A stretch of DNA of 64,000 bases from JANXQG01 sp963775975 (GCA_963775975.1 CAVZKX010000004.1:142833-206832); one strand, 5' to 3'; positions 1 to 11,595 are shown, counted from the first letter of the stretch. Translations and numbers: made by a program. Notes: a model not told the origin generated them from the letters alone.

Positions 1-2
1 CG

Positions 3-1481
3 GCCGTCGAGCGAATTGTGCGCGACCCAAAATACTTCACTTATCTGAGCCGCTGTCGCGCACAACTGGACGTGGTGCCGGGCGATGGGCGGCTATCGTT
101 GGTTCACGGACCGCCGCGGCGATTCGACCTGTTGGTCATCGACGCCTTCAGTTCTGACTCGATTCCCGTGCATTTGATGACCCGCGAGGCGCTGCGAATC
201 TACTTGGACCACTTGTCGGAGCACGGCGTGTTAGCAATCCACATTTCAAATCGCTACCTCGACCTGGAGCGGCCGCTGGACGATCTGGCGAAGGATGCCG
301 GTGCGGTTGCGCTGGTGTGCCACGACGAAGAAGAAGCCAAGGGTTTGGGGAAGAGTTCCAGTGTCTGGGTCGCCATGGCGCGGCGGACGCAAGATTTGCA
401 GTCGTTGGCCGCCGATTCCCGCTGGGTGCCGTTGAAGCCGGGCGGCAGGCGTATTTGGACCGACGACTACTCAAACGTGATCGCGGCCATGGTATGGAGA
501 TTTCCGAAGGAAGGATGGCTGCCATCGAGTTGGTGGAGCGGTTCTAAGCCGGAGGAGCACATCCGAATGGGAAATGCCTTCGCCAGTCGCGGGCAGTTCG
601 CTACCGCCATCGCCAACTATCAGAAAGCCCTGGAACTAAAGCCGGACTATGCCGAGGCCCACTACAGTCTCGGGAAGGCTTTTCTGGCGCTCGGTCAGGT
701 TGACGCGGCGATCGAATGCTACCAGAAGGCCCTGCAATTCAAGCCGGACGACGCGGGCATTCACAATAGTCTCGGCGCTGTTCTGGCGGATCGCGGACAA
801 CTCGCCGCCGCGGCTGCACATTTCGGCAGGGCGCTGGAAATCAATCCGAAGCACGCGGAGGCGCACTATAATCTCGGACGAGCCCTCCTCGCCGGCGGCC
901 AGCCTGACGCGGCCATTACCGAGTACCAAAAGGTCTTGGAAATCATTCCAAACTTTGCCGAGGTCCGCAACAACCTCGGCATTGTTTTGGCGGCACGCGG
1001 CCGAATTGACGAGGCCATCGTCGAGTATCAAAAGGTCTTGGAACTAAGGCCCGACCTCGTCGAGACGCACAACAATCTTGGCACAGCCCTGGCGAGGCGG
1101 GGGCGAGTCGCGGAGGCCATCGCCGAATACCGGGCGGCTATAAAAATTCGGCCCGACGATGGCCGGGCACTCGGCAGTCTCGCCTGGATTCGGGCCACCC
1201 ATCCCGACCCCAAGTTCCGTGACGGCGCCGAAGCGGTGACTCTGGCGGAAAGCGGCGTCAAGTTGTCGCCGAACGATCCGGCAAAGTTGGATGCCTTGGG
1301 CGCCGCCTATGCCGAGGCCAAGCGTTTTTCCGAGGCCGTGCAAATGGCGCGCAAGGCGCTCGCACTTGCCAAGCAAATGAATCAGGCCGCCCTGGCGGAA
1401 TCCATTCAGGCAAGACTTCAGCTCTATGAGGCGGGAACGCCTTTTCGTGAACCGCCATCGTTAGAATCCCATTCTCCGTAA
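3..1481 (+). CDS. Spermidine-synthase-like methyltransferase domain fused to TPR repeats (5' truncated)
   Basis: The reading frame is open from the window edge, so the N-terminus is missing; a GTG at 18 lies inside the domain and is unlikely to be the start. The first ~150 residues resemble the C-terminal half of spermine/spermidine synthase folds, with an acidic strand LLVIDAFSSDSIPVHL and HISNRYLDL. In planctomycetes this domain is commonly the tail of a fused MFS/spermidine synthase protein, so the lost part may be membrane-spanning (inference). From about residue 180 onward there are about seven TPR units with the usual AEAHYSLGKAF-type helices. The C-terminal helix block, rich in Ala/Glu and ending near a KLYEAGTPFREP-like motif, is shared with the next gene. 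Polyamine synthesis itself is not shown, because the active-site half is outside the window. It probably forms a pair with the downstream gene. Confidence 0.75.
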   Translation, partial: AVERIVRDPKYFTYLSRCRAQLDVVPGDGRLSLVHGPPRRFDLLVIDAFSSDSIPVHLMTREALRIYLDHLSEHGVLAIHISNRYLDLERPLDDLAKDAGAVALVCHDEEEAKGLGKSSSVWVAMARRTQDLQSLAADSRWVPLKPGGRRIWTDDYSNVIAAMVWRFPKEGWLPSSWWSGSKPEEHIRMGNAFASRGQFATAIANYQKALELKPDYAEAHYSLGKAFLALGQVDAAIECYQKALQFKPDDAGIHNSLGAVLADRGQLAAAAAHFGRALEINPKHAEAHYNLGRALLAGGQPDAAITEYQKVLEIIPNFAEVRNNLGIVLAARGRIDEAIVEYQKVLELRPDLVETHNNLGTALARRGRVAEAIAEYRAAIKIRPDDGRALGSLAWIRATHPDPKFRDGAEAVTLAESGVKLSPNDPAKLDALGAAYAEAKRFSEAVQMARKALALAKQMNQAALAESIQARLQLYEAGTPFREPPSLESHSP

Positions 1482-1663
1482 TAGTCGGACAATAATTGGC
1501 GGTCGAGTCATTCCGTGGAAAGCCGCCTCGGATTGCGGTACGAATTCAGCGTTGGCGGCAAGCGATAAGCGACGAGGGATGCAGGATAGAGCTTTTCCTC
1601 ACGCTCCTTCCTTGTAGTAGAATAGACTGTTTACGAGACGATTTTTCGCAACGAGGGTACGCA

Positions 1664-4600
1664 ATGGGGCGACGACCGAAGAACCGGAAGCCTGGCGAAG
1701 TTGATGGAAAGACAAAGATCGGCTCGCCGGAGCCGCCGGTGAAAGTGAGCGTGGCCACGGTGCGGAGCCCAGGGGACCATCCTCATTCGCCTCCCAGCCA
1801 GGAAGCGCCGCTGCTGCCTCCAGCCGTTGAACAATGGCTCCAAATGCACGGGGCGGCGGTCGGGATCAGCCTGTTTCTCGTCATCGCGACACTCTCGATC
1901 TATGGGCAAACCTTAAGCTATAAATTTGTCAATTTTGACGACAATCAGTACGTCTTCGATAATGACAACGTCAAACAGGGGCTAACGCCCGCCAGCCTGA
2001 ACTGGGCCTTCACCGGCGTGCATTCCTCGAACTGGCATCCACTTACGTCGCTGACTCACATTGTGGACTGGTCGCTGTATGGAGATTGGGCGGGCGGGCA
2101 CCATCTGACAAACGTCCTCTTGCACGCGGCCGGCTCGGTTGTGCTCTTCTTTGCCCTGCGGCGGCTAACTGGTGCGACCTGGCGGAGCGGTTTGGTGGCG
2201 GCGCTATTTTGCTTGCACCCGATGCACGTCGAATCGGTAGCCTGGGTCGCCGAGCGGAAAGACGTCTTGAGCGGGCTGTTTTTCGGGCTGACCTTGTGGG
2301 CGTATGCGGCGTACGCCGAAGCGGCGGCGAGCGGGGAGCAGGAGGCAGCCAGTACGACACGCGCGGCTTTCCCTTGGGGCAAGTATACGCTATTGCTGGC
2401 AGTTTATGCGCTGGGGTTACTATCCAAGCCGATGCTGGTGACCTTGCCCTTTGTGTTGCTTTTGCTGGACTTCTGGCCGCTAGGACGGTGGGACGCGGCA
2501 CGGCGCGGGGAACAGGTAGCAGCCCAGGAGACGACGAAAGTAGCGTCGCCGTGGATGCTGGTGGTAGAGAAACTGCCGTTGGTAGCATTATCGGCGGCAA
2601 GCTGCGCGGTAACCTATTTCATTCAAAAGGCAACCGGAGCGGTTACCGAGGATGTCACGCCACTGATCCGCATCCAGACAATGGTGCTTGGATATGCTCG
2701 CTATTTGACTAGATTGGTCTGGCCATTTGGCCTGACCATGCACTACCCGCTGGACCGTGAGTTGCACCTCGAACCGTTGGTTCTTTGTGGTTTGTTGCTA
2801 ACGGCCGTTTCGGCGGCAATGTTGATATTCTGCCGGCAACGGAGGCGCTATCTTCTGGTAGGCTGGTTCTGGTTTTTAGGGATGCTCGTTCCGGTTATCG
2901 GATTGGTCGTGGTGGGCGACCAATCGACAGCCGACCGTTACACGTATTTGACCTATACGGGTTTGTTCGTCGCACTAGTTTGGGCCGCGGCGGATGTGGC
3001 CGGATTGGGAGCGGGGAACGAAGAGCGCGAGGCAAAACGCGGCGTATCGCGCTTGTCCACCGGTGTTGTCACCGGGTTGGGCGTGCTCGCGGGGTTCGCA
3101 CTATTGTTTTTTGCCGTTCGCAGCTTCCAGCAAACGCGAACCTGGCAAGACAGCCAGGCGATGCTTCGGCAGGCGATTGCCGTAACCGACGACAACTTCA
3201 TGGCGCATTCGAATTTGGGTAAAGAGCTCGAGAACAGCGGCAAATACGAGGAGGCAGAGGCCGAGTTTCGGAAGTCATTGGCGATCCAGCCGCGAGATTA
3301 CCAGGCGCACAACAGCCTGGGAGTCATGGAGCGACGGCGGGGCAACAATTCGCAAGCGGTTGAGCACTATCTTGCGGCGCTGGCCGTGAAGCCGGATTTT
3401 GCCCGTGCGCACGATAACTTGGCCGTCGCCTACGCGGCACTTGGGAGAATGGCGGACGCCGAGAAAGAGTGCGAGTTGGCCCTTCACTGCGACCCCAGTC
3501 TTGCCGACGCAGAGAACAATCTAGGCAACGTGCTGGCAGGCGAGAACAAATGGCGGCAGGCAATTGGACACTTTCGCCGCGCCGTCGAGCTTGAACCCAA
3601 CCGTGCCGACGCCCATTTCAACCTGGGCATGGCCTTGTTCGCCATCAAGTCATCCGGAGAAGGCATTGCCGAGCTTAAGAAGGCGGTCGAGTTGGATCCC
3701 GACAACGTCGCGGCGCATCTGGAGTTAGCGAACCAGTTTTATCTTTCAGGCAAGCTCGAGGAAGCGCTGCGGGAGTGGGCGGAGGTCTTGAAGCGAAGTC
3801 CCGGCGAACGGCGGGCCGCCAAAGGCGTGGGCATGGTACTTGTCAAGGTCCGACGCGGCGCGCAAGCCATACCGTTTCTTCAAATGGCACTGGCCGCGGA
3901 CCCTCAAGACATCGAGGCTCGATCTTTCAAAGCTGATGCCCATGCAATAGCCGAACAGGTTCCCGAGGCGACGGCCGAATATCGCGAGATTCTACGCCGC
4001 GATCCAAAGAACGTCCGCGCCGGCAAGGCGCTAGCCTCACTGCTGCTCAGAACGGGCCAAGGCGCGGATGCGGTGGAAGTGTTGCGGACCGCGTTGGCCG
4101 CGGCGCCGGAAGACATCGAGGCGAGGCAGTTTCTGGTCCTTGCCTTGTTGGCTGCCAGGCAGGCGCCTGGGGCAATGGCCGAGTTCCACAATGTCCTCAA
4201 GCGGGATGCCAAGAACCAGCAAGTTCTGAACGGCCTGGCGCAGATCGCGTCGGAGCATCCGAAAGATGTCTACTTTCGCGGCTTCAGGGCGTTCGCTCTT
4301 TTAGAGGCGAAGCAGACGGAGGCCGGGGTGAAAGAGTTCCGAGAGGTTCTCAAATTGGACGATAAGAACCAGGGTGCTTTGAATAGCCTGGCGTGGATCG
4401 AGGCAGCGCACCCCCGTGCGAAGCTGCGCGACGGCAAAGAGGCCGTGTCCTTTGCCGAGAGGGCCGCGGAACAAAGGAAAGACGATCCGCCGACGCTCGA
4501 CACGCTGGCCGCCGCTTACGCCGAGGCGGGACGCTTCAAGGAAGCCGTGGACACCGCGCGGAAGGCAAAACAGGTGGCCGAGGCCGCAAAGAACCAGACG

Positions 4601-4678
4601 CTGGCGGATGCAATCGCGGTGCGGCTGAAACTTTACGAAGCGAGCAAACCGTATCGCGATGAAACGTTGGGAAATTGA
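1664..4678 (+). CDS. TMTC-like multi-spanning GT-C protein with C-terminal TPR array
   Basis: I chose the ATG at 1664 (MGRRPKNRKPGE) because the upstream in-frame TTG at 1496 would add non-conserved sequence; GAGG lies about 10 bases before it. After a Pro-rich cytoplasmic leader come a first membrane segment (VGISLFLVIATLSIYGQ) and the acidic loop FVNFDDNQYV. Then follow several more membrane helices carrying HHLTNVLLH, HPMHVESVAWVAERKDV and ADRYTYL, the hallmarks of the bacterial relatives of eukaryotic TMTC proteins (GT-C fold, DUF1736-type). The C-terminal half holds ten or more TPRs. The eukaryotic relatives are linked to protein O-mannosylation; a role in bacterial surface glycosylation is inference. 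The closest relative in the window is the opposite-strand gene at 4763-6768. No frameshift was seen here. Confidence 0.8.
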   Translation: MGRRPKNRKPGEVDGKTKIGSPEPPVKVSVATVRSPGDHPHSPPSQEAPLLPPAVEQWLQMHGAAVGISLFLVIATLSIYGQTLSYKFVNFDDNQYVFDNDNVKQGLTPASLNWAFTGVHSSNWHPLTSLTHIVDWSLYGDWAGGHHLTNVLLHAAGSVVLFFALRRLTGATWRSGLVAALFCLHPMHVESVAWVAERKDVLSGLFFGLTLWAYAAYAEAAASGEQEAASTTRAAFPWGKYTLLLAVYALGLLSKPMLVTLPFVLLLLDFWPLGRWDAARRGEQVAAQETTKVASPWMLVVEKLPLVALSAASCAVTYFIQKATGAVTEDVTPLIRIQTMVLGYARYLTRLVWPFGLTMHYPLDRELHLEPLVLCGLLLTAVSAAMLIFCRQRRRYLLVGWFWFLGMLVPVIGLVVVGDQSTADRYTYLTYTGLFVALVWAAADVAGLGAGNEEREAKRGVSRLSTGVVTGLGVLAGFALLFFAVRSFQQTRTWQDSQAMLRQAIAVTDDNFMAHSNLGKELENSGKYEEAEAEFRKSLAIQPRDYQAHNSLGVMERRRGNNSQAVEHYLAALAVKPDFARAHDNLAVAYAALGRMADAEKECELALHCDPSLADAENNLGNVLAGENKWRQAIGHFRRAVELEPNRADAHFNLGMALFAIKSSGEGIAELKKAVELDPDNVAAHLELANQFYLSGKLEEALREWAEVLKRSPGERRAAKGVGMVLVKVRRGAQAIPFLQMALAADPQDIEARSFKADAHAIAEQVPEATAEYREILRRDPKNVRAGKALASLLLRTGQGADAVEVLRTALAAAPEDIEARQFLVLALLAARQAPGAMAEFHNVLKRDAKNQQVLNGLAQIASEHPKDVYFRGFRAFALLEAKQTEAGVKEFREVLKLDDKNQGALNSLAWIEAAHPRAKLRDGKEAVSFAERAAEQRKDDPPTLDTLAAAYAEAGRFKEAVDTARKAKQVAEAAKNQTLADAIAVRLKLYEASKPYRDETLGN

Positions 4679-4762
4679 ATTTGGAAAGTCGAAAGCCGCG
4701 AATTGCGAACGAGCTGTTAAGAAAACACGTCCTCAACCAGGCCGTCTCGAACGGTCGGAGGA

Positions 4763-6768
4763 TTATTGGCGGAACGGTTGCCCGCGGCGGTAAAGCTCGA
4801 TCCGCTCTTCGATAGTGCCGGCCAAGGCGCGTTGGCCCGAGGACAGGGCTAAATCGCGCGCGGAAGAGGCAGTGCTGACCGCGGCGGTAAATTGTCCTGT
4901 CGCGGCGTAGGCCGCGGCCAGGGCATCGAGAATGCGCGGATCGGACCCGTGCGAAAGCTCGGCGGCCTTGCGGGCAAGTTCCACAGCCTGCGGGCCATTG
5001 CGAACCGCGTCGTCGCTCGTGGTGGCGAGCACCCAGGCCAGCCAGCCAAGTGCCGTCGCATTATCGGGCTGCATTTGGAGAAAGGTCCGGAGTTCCGCCA
5101 CAGCGGCGGATGCTTCGCCCAACTGTCCCAGGGCATGGCCGAGATTGGCGTGCGGTTGCGGAAAGTCCGGATCGAGCGCTATTGCCCTCCGATAGTGCTC
5201 AGCGGCGGCGGCATACTGTCCGGTAGCCATCAGGGTGAGTCCCAAGTTGTTTTGCGCCATGGCGTGGCCCGGCTCCACGTCGAGGGCACTTTGAAAATGT
5301 TCGGCGGCGGCGGCGATATTGCCGCGATTCATTAGCAACATGCCGAAGTTATTGTGGGCTTCGACGTAATCGGAATGGAGCGCCAGCGCCTTTTCGTAAT
5401 GCCGTTGGGCCGCTTCGTTCTGGCCCAACGAGCTCAGGGCGCAAGCAAGATCGAAATGCGCAACGCAAAGATCAGGATAGATTCGAAGGGCCTCCTCGTA
5501 CTGTTTCGCCGCCTCGTAAAACTGTTTGCGAGCATTGTAAGCGAGCCCGATGTGGAGCGGGGCAATGCAGTTGTTCGCCGTGCAGCTCAGGTCGCGCGTC
5601 CAGAGCGTGAAATCGTCGCGCCAGTAGGTGGTTTGCCAGGCGGCAATGCCGCCTAACGCCGATACGGCGAGCACGCCGGCGACGGAGACGGCAAATCGGC
5701 GGTTGACCGAAGGGCTCGCGAGGTCGGCGACTAGCCATACCAGCGCGGTGACCGGGCCAATCATCGGCAAGTACGTATAGCGGTCGGCCATCGACTGAGC
5801 GCCACTTGGACCAGACCGATGACGGGCACGAGCATGATCAAATACCAGAGCCAGCCGACGATCAGGTAAGGATGCCGGCGGCGCCACTTCCAGGCGAGAT
5901 AGGATATGCCCGCGAGCAAGGCGGCGGCGGCAGCCACGGACCAAGGGCTCGGCGGCGCTTCGGAGTAGGGATAGTAGACGGCCAGCCCAAACGGCCAGAA
6001 AAAGAGCTTCAGGTAGCTGACGTAGGCGAGAAGGCAGTTTCCGCATCGGCGCCAGACGGCGACTTGCTCCAACGGCGCCATGGCCGTGGTCTGCAGCAGG
6101 AGCGTGATTGCGCAAGAGCAGGCCGAAAGAATGAAGAGCGGGAGCTTTTCAAGCACGAGGCGGCCGGGGGAAACGGGCGGTAGGGCCGAGGCGGCGCTTC
6201 CGCCCGCGAAGCGGTTTAGAGGCCAATAATCCAGCAGCAGGAGCACGAGCGGCAGCGTCACGAGCATCGGCTTGCACATGAGGCCGAGAGCAAAGACGCA
6301 CGGCAAGAGAAAAGTGCGAAAGAGCGATGAAGGCTTACGAACGTAGCCAACGTAGGCGGCCAAGGTAAGAACGAAGAACAGCCCGCAAAGGACGTCCTTC
6401 CGCTCCGCCACCCAGGCGACCGATTCCACGCGCAGGGGGTGCAAGGCGAAGAGGAAGGCGGCGAAGGCGCTCGGGGCCGCGCGGCCAGGCATTTGCAGCA
6501 GGAGGAGATAGAGCGCGGCCGCGGTGAGGGCATGCAGCATGACGTTGGTCAAATGGTGGCCGCCGGCCCAAAGACCGTAAAGCTGGCAATCGAGCATGTG
6601 CGAGAGCGTCGTGAGAGGGTGCCAATTGACGCCCAGCGGACGCAGGAAAGCGGCACGAAAGCCGTGCAGCGTCAGGCCGGCGCGAACTTCGCGGTTCTCG
6701 TAGACGTATTCGTCGTCGTCGAAGTTGATGAAGGAATGACCGGCCGTCTGCCCGTATACGGCAAACAC
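4763..6768 (-). CDS. TMTC-like membrane/TPR protein, second copy (frameshifted)
   Basis: This is a paralogue of the 1664-4678 gene, reading leftwards. It has INFDDDEYVYENREV, HHLTNVMLHAL, HPLRVESVAWVAERKDV, a string of membrane helices, then ADRYTYLP and about seven TPRs. The frame breaks near 5802: the upstream part ends in a wrong frame just where VGAQSMADRYTYLP is expected. Adding one G in a G run restores it, so I treat it as one gene of about 670 residues. The GTG at 6768 is used as start, although the first membrane helix already begins upstream (WIVCLVLAAS) and no ATG is available. The true start is therefore uncertain. It begins about 60 bases after the giant TPR gene and probably shares its transcript. 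An enzymatic role in glycosylation is inferred only from family. Confidence 0.7.
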
Positions 6769-6829
6769 GGAGGCAGCCAGGACCAGGCAAACGATCCAAT
6801 CGGTGGAGTACCTGCGCGAGAGCAGTGGT

Positions 6830-9800
6830 CTACTCCTTCAAATCCTCAATGAGCTTGTCATACTCGGCGCGTTCGGGCGGATCGATCTTCGAGCGGTCGA
6901 GATTATACGGCTCCTTGCGGGCGGTGGCCAAAACGTCGCGGGCATCGTCTTTCTTTTCCGACGAATCGAGCGCCCAGACCTTGTGGAAAAGCCAAGCCGG
7001 CTCGACCTTTGCGGAGGTGTCGCCGAGTATCTTTTCCAGGTCTTCCAGCGCCTGCTGCGGCTCGCCGCGCTTGATGCGCACGACGGCGCGGGAATCGAGC
7101 AAGCGAGCCTGCGAGCCTGCAAGCTCGATCGCGCGATTGATCAGCTTTAGGGCTTCGTTGGCGTCCTTGTCCGTGAGGGCGAGCAGCATGGCCAGATTGT
7201 TGAGCGCGATGACGTTGTTGGGATCGATGGCGATGACCTTTCGATAAAGTTCCTCGGCCTTGTCGGGCTGGCCCTGAGTGATCTTCAACGCGCCCTCGGC
7301 CACGAGCAGGATGACGGGCTGCTTTCTGGCGGCGGAAGCGGCGGTCAATATGTCTTCGAGCTGTTGCAATTGTTCCTTGGTGATTTTCTCCGCATTCATT
7401 ATGGCCACGGAGGCGACGGCAAGTTGCATCGCGTCGGCCTTGTCGGCATTCTGCCGGAGCAGCTCGATTGCCTCGGCGAGACGGCCGCGGCGACCATAGA
7501 AGGAGGCCAGCGTCATTTGGCCCGGCGGATTGTCTTTGGCGTTGGCTTCGAAGAGTTTGGCGGCTTCGTCGAAATAGCCCTGGGCCACCGCGCGTTTCCG
7601 TCGGCGCGGTCAACCGCTTGCCAAAGTCCTCGAAGAGCTTGGCGACCAGCAGCGTGCGCTGAGCAGTCTCTTCTGGCGCGGCCTTGGGCTGCTTGACGTA
7701 GGTGATGAGAAACTTCCGAAGCGTCGTGCCCAGGTCTTGCGGCGAAACATCCACTCGGCGCGAAGGGGAACTGCGCTGCCGGGCTTGCCGACCTTTTCCA
7801 ACCGATCGAGCAATTGTTGGGCGTCGGCGAGTTGTTCTTGATCGAGGAGCATTTTGATATAAGCCGCCACATAGCCCGGATCGCATTGCTCGCGGCTGAC
7901 CAGCTTTTCCATCTGCTCGCGGCAGTTTGCCCACTGGTTGTTGCGATAATACAGGCAGGCGAGCGCATAGGGATCGCTGGGCCGGGGTTCCGCTCCGCCC
8001 GCTCGAACGAAGCTCCTTCCAGGCAGCTCGAGCGTATCGGGGATGCGCGCGGTGGCGGGATCGGCCGCCAGGATGCGGGCTTTGATGCTTTTGTCCTCAC
8101 GTGTAGCCAAGGTTGACTTGAGGTTTTCCTCGATCAGCGCCATCGCCTTCTTAAGCTCGGGGAACTGACCGTCGGCGATCAATAGGTTGGCCTTCATGCG
8201 GCGGGCCTTCATGCGATCGGCCTCCGTCACGTCAAGCTCGCCGCCGAGGAGCTTATCGATCAACGGGACGGCGCGATCGCTTTCGCGGTTGCGAATGTAG
8301 AATTCGGCCAGCATGTTGATGAGTTGCGGCCGGTTTGGCTGGCGCTCAACCGACTTCTCATAGCCTTCGCGGGCCTTTTCACTGTCGCCTATGGCCTCAA
8401 ACATATAGGCCAGCGCCAACGGAGCGACTTTCTCGGGAAGACTCTGTTCCGCCTCGGCGGCCTCGCGCCGCGCCTTGTCCATCTGGTCGGCGGCTGCGAG
8501 GAGCAGCACCAGTTCGATGCGGCAGTCGGCGATCGTGGGGGCCTTCTCGATGGCCGTGCGCAGCGATTTCTCGGCCGCGGCGACAATCGCCGTGGCTTGT
8601 TCGAAACGAGCCTCGGCGCGGGCGCGGCTGGCGAGCGTCCGGAGCATCTGCCCATGCCAGAGGTGGTCGCGGTAGTCGTCCGAGTTCGGATTGTAGCCCC
8701 GATTAGCAAGTTGCAGTGCCTGATCGAGACCGCCATGGAGTGTCACGACGTCGACCAATTCGCGCTCTAGGTCGTTGGAGAGGTCGACCTGGTTGGTTTT
8801 CAGGCGATCGAGGACTTGTTGCTCTAGGTCGTAACGCTGCCTCTCTTTGAGCATTTGCAAGAGCAGGCGGTTGAAGTCGAGATCGTTGTCGCCGTTGACG
8901 GAGGCCCGGAGGTAGTGTTCCAGGGCTTCGTCGTCGTTTCCTTGGGCGCGGCAGATTTCGCCCATCAGCACCTCCGGCCGCGACCAGTTTTTCCGCTTTT
9001 CCCCAGCCGCCGCGGCGGGCTTCATCGCCTGGTCGAGCAGATTCGGTTTGCCTTGGATTGCTTCCAACCGCAGCCTTACGGCCTTGCCGTAAAGCCAGAT
9101 CGGCCCTTGGCCAGTGAAGGCCTCGAGTTCGTTCAGCAGCCGGTCGATATCGGCGAGCGTGGCCGAGGGATCGTGTACATTATGGGTTGCCAGGTCGAGC
9201 TCCAAGAGCCGATAGCGAATGTTAGCGTCGCGCGGCTGCAACTTGGCAATCCGCCGGCCGAACTCCTTGGCGCGGTCGTAGTCCTTGATGTCCATCAAGG
9301 AGCTGAAAAGACCATTGAGGAGTTGAATTTTCTCGTCCTTGGAATATGCGTCGATGTTCGCGGCCAAGGCTTCGATTTCCGGCCCTGCCTGATCTCCTTG
9401 ATCGCGGCACAAGTACGAGGCACGCGCGAGGCGAAGCAGGTATTCATCGCCCAGCTTGGCCTTGGCCTCGTCGAGGATCGAAAGTGCTTTGTCGAGTTTG
9501 CCGTGCCGGGCCTCAATATTGGCCTTGGCAACCCAGATTGCGGCGCTCTTCGGCGAGCTCTTTTGCAAGTTGGCGAGCATTTCCTCGGCCTTTTCGGCGT
9601 CCTCCGGCTTGCCTGTGGCGAGTAAGGCTTCGACCATGAACATGACGATTTGCCCGCTCTTGGTGCGTTGGTAAATGCTATTCAACTCCTGCGCACAACT
9701 CCCATTTATGCGGATTTTCATTCTTGTTGTCCATGGTGAAAAGCAGGAACGCCCGCGCAAAAGCAACGCACGCGTCGTCAGAAGGATTGCCGGCGATCGC

Positions 9801-11274
9801 CTGGCCATACTCTTTTACGGCATTGGCGTACTCGCCCCTTGAGATGAAGATTTGTGCAATCTGATCGAGGGCTTTAAAGTAATATCTGTCGTAGCCCAAC
9901 GAGCGGCGGAACGCGACCATGGCCTGTTCGGGATTGCCCTGCTGCAGATAGCAGTAGCCGATCCAATATTCCAGACATCGCATTTGCGGGGGCATATCGA
10001 CCAGCGAAGGCCGGACCTTCTCGAACTTGTCGAGGGCCGAATTCCAATCGCCGTTGGCATAGAGTACGCGGGCCTCGAGAAACTTAAGCTGCTCGGGCGA
10101 AAAACTGTATTCACGCATCAGCCGGATGCATTCATTGGCGGCGGCAATACTCTCGGCGTTAACCGCGCCGCCTCGTCCATCGAGATCGAGGTTGGCGATA
10201 CTAAAGAGAAGCTGGACTTTTGCGGACTTGGCATTTACCGTCTCAACGCCTTTTTTCAGAATTGCGACAGCCTTTTCGGTGCCGTCAGCTGCGCCGGCGG
10301 CCGTTGGTTTGCCGCGGGGATCGTCGCGCAGGCAGATGTCCGCCATGAGGATGTACAGCGGCGGCTCCTGGGGGGCCACCTTGAGGCCTGCGCGCGGCAA
10401 ATTCCTCCGCCTTGGGAAGATCGCCCAGATTCAAAGCGCATTTGCCCGCCAGGTAGAGTGCGCCGGCATGATCGGGCTTGAGCTTTAGCGTAATCTGTGC
10501 TTGCTCGAGCGCGTGCTCGTAGTCGCCCAGCTCATCGAGCCACATGCCGTAAATGTCGTGCGCATACGGCGAGTCAGCGTTCTGTTTCGCCGCAATCATA
10601 TCGGCCATGCACTTTCGGGCTTCGGTGACCCCCTTATCCTTATCGGGCCCGAATTGGTAGGTCATCGCCAGATCGCAGTAGATGTCGACACGGCCCTTGT
10701 TTGCGTCGTTGGCCAGCGCCATCTTGTAGCTCTTGATCGCTTCTTCATTTTTTTCGTCCTTGTGCTGTTTGCGCAGGCAATCGCCTAGCCGCCAGAGCAA
10801 ATTGGCGCCCTCGGCGTCGATTTGTTCGGGAGGGACATTTACATATGGCTGTAAAAGGGCCCTCAAGTGCGACTCAGCGGCGGGCTGATTGTGCAAATCG
10901 TCCATCCAAACTACGATCAGCGAGCGATGCACTTCATCGAGCATCGTCTTGTCGGGCGGATCCTGTTTCTCCAATGCCCTAACGAGCTCTTCCAGCACGT
11001 CGGCGGAAGCATTGAATCGACCGCTTTCGGCGAGCCAACCGCCGAGCTCCTGCCGGGCCTTGAAATCCGTCGGCTTCAGGGCCAAATAGTCCTTCATGCA
11101 CTGGAACGCATCGGCGTCCCGTCGCGGCTTGTCGTTCCAGGCGGCCACTGCCATGTCGTGAAAAGTCGACGAATGGCGCGAGATTTGGTAGCTATGCAAA
11201 AGGTGCGTACCGCCCACCACGACGATTACCGCAATCAGGAAAATGACCGTCGCCTTGACGTTGAGGAACCGCAT
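6830..11274 (-). CDS. Giant membrane-anchored TPR protein (at least four frameshifts)
   Basis: One gene of about 1,480 codons can be followed through five reading-frame pieces on the minus strand. It starts at an ATG (MRFLNVKATVIFL) with a single N-terminal membrane anchor. Then come about thirty degenerate TPR-like helices, and it ends in LIEDLKE just before the TMTC-like gene. Frame changes lie near 10391, 9692, 7747 and 7594. Each is repaired by one added base and each joins TPR text to TPR text. A compensated pair may also exist near 7985-8020. Proteins with this start and layout are frequent in planctomycetes, where they are probably scaffolds facing the periplasm; no enzymatic motif is visible. 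The position directly upstream of the TMTC-like gene suggests a functional partnership, which is inference. Confidence 0.7.
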
Positions 11275-11334
11275 TAGAAGAACCCTGGGGCTGCAAGAGG
11301 TGCGTCCAAGAGTCCATTATACCATGACGGCATT

Positions 11335-11595
11335 TCAGGCGATTTTTCGCATACGTAGAGCCGCGCGAAGCTCGTTTGGCATCGTAAGCTCGACCGCACT
11401 TGGCTCGCTTCGAAGCACATTGAGCACGATTTCCAGTTGATCGCCGGCAGGCGCAGCCAAGTCGATAAACAGGAGTTTCCTCCCTCGGAGGACGCAACCC
11501 CCGCCTCCGTTGCCATCGATCCACTCCTGACGAACAGCATAACCGAGCTGTTCCGCAAGATTGAGTCCGTACGAAAGGAGTTCCACCGTGTGCAT
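11335..11595 (-). CDS. Small conserved hypothetical protein (86 aa)
   Basis: A compact 86-residue protein starting MHTVELLSYGLNLAEQLGY with GGAG about 11 bases upstream. The core WIDGNGGGGCVLRGRKLLFIDLA followed by a helix EQLEIVLNVL-like stretch resembles small proteins I recall as common in planctomycetes. These have a Gly-rich turn with one Cys and then a hydrophobic strand. No catalytic motif, signal peptide or membrane segment is seen. It lies just upstream of the giant TPR gene on the same strand and divergent from the histidine kinase, with about 240 bases between them that should hold both promoters. Function unknown. Confidence 0.6.
   Translation of the reverse strand: MHTVELLSYGLNLAEQLGYAVRQEWIDGNGGGGCVLRGRKLLFIDLAAPAGDQLEIVLNVLRSEPSAVELTMPNELRAALRMRKIA

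Noticed and set aside
6830..11274. Separate small TPR genes
   Set aside because: The pieces abut at single-base breaks, each continuing TPR text with no start signals. One long gene with errors explains them better.
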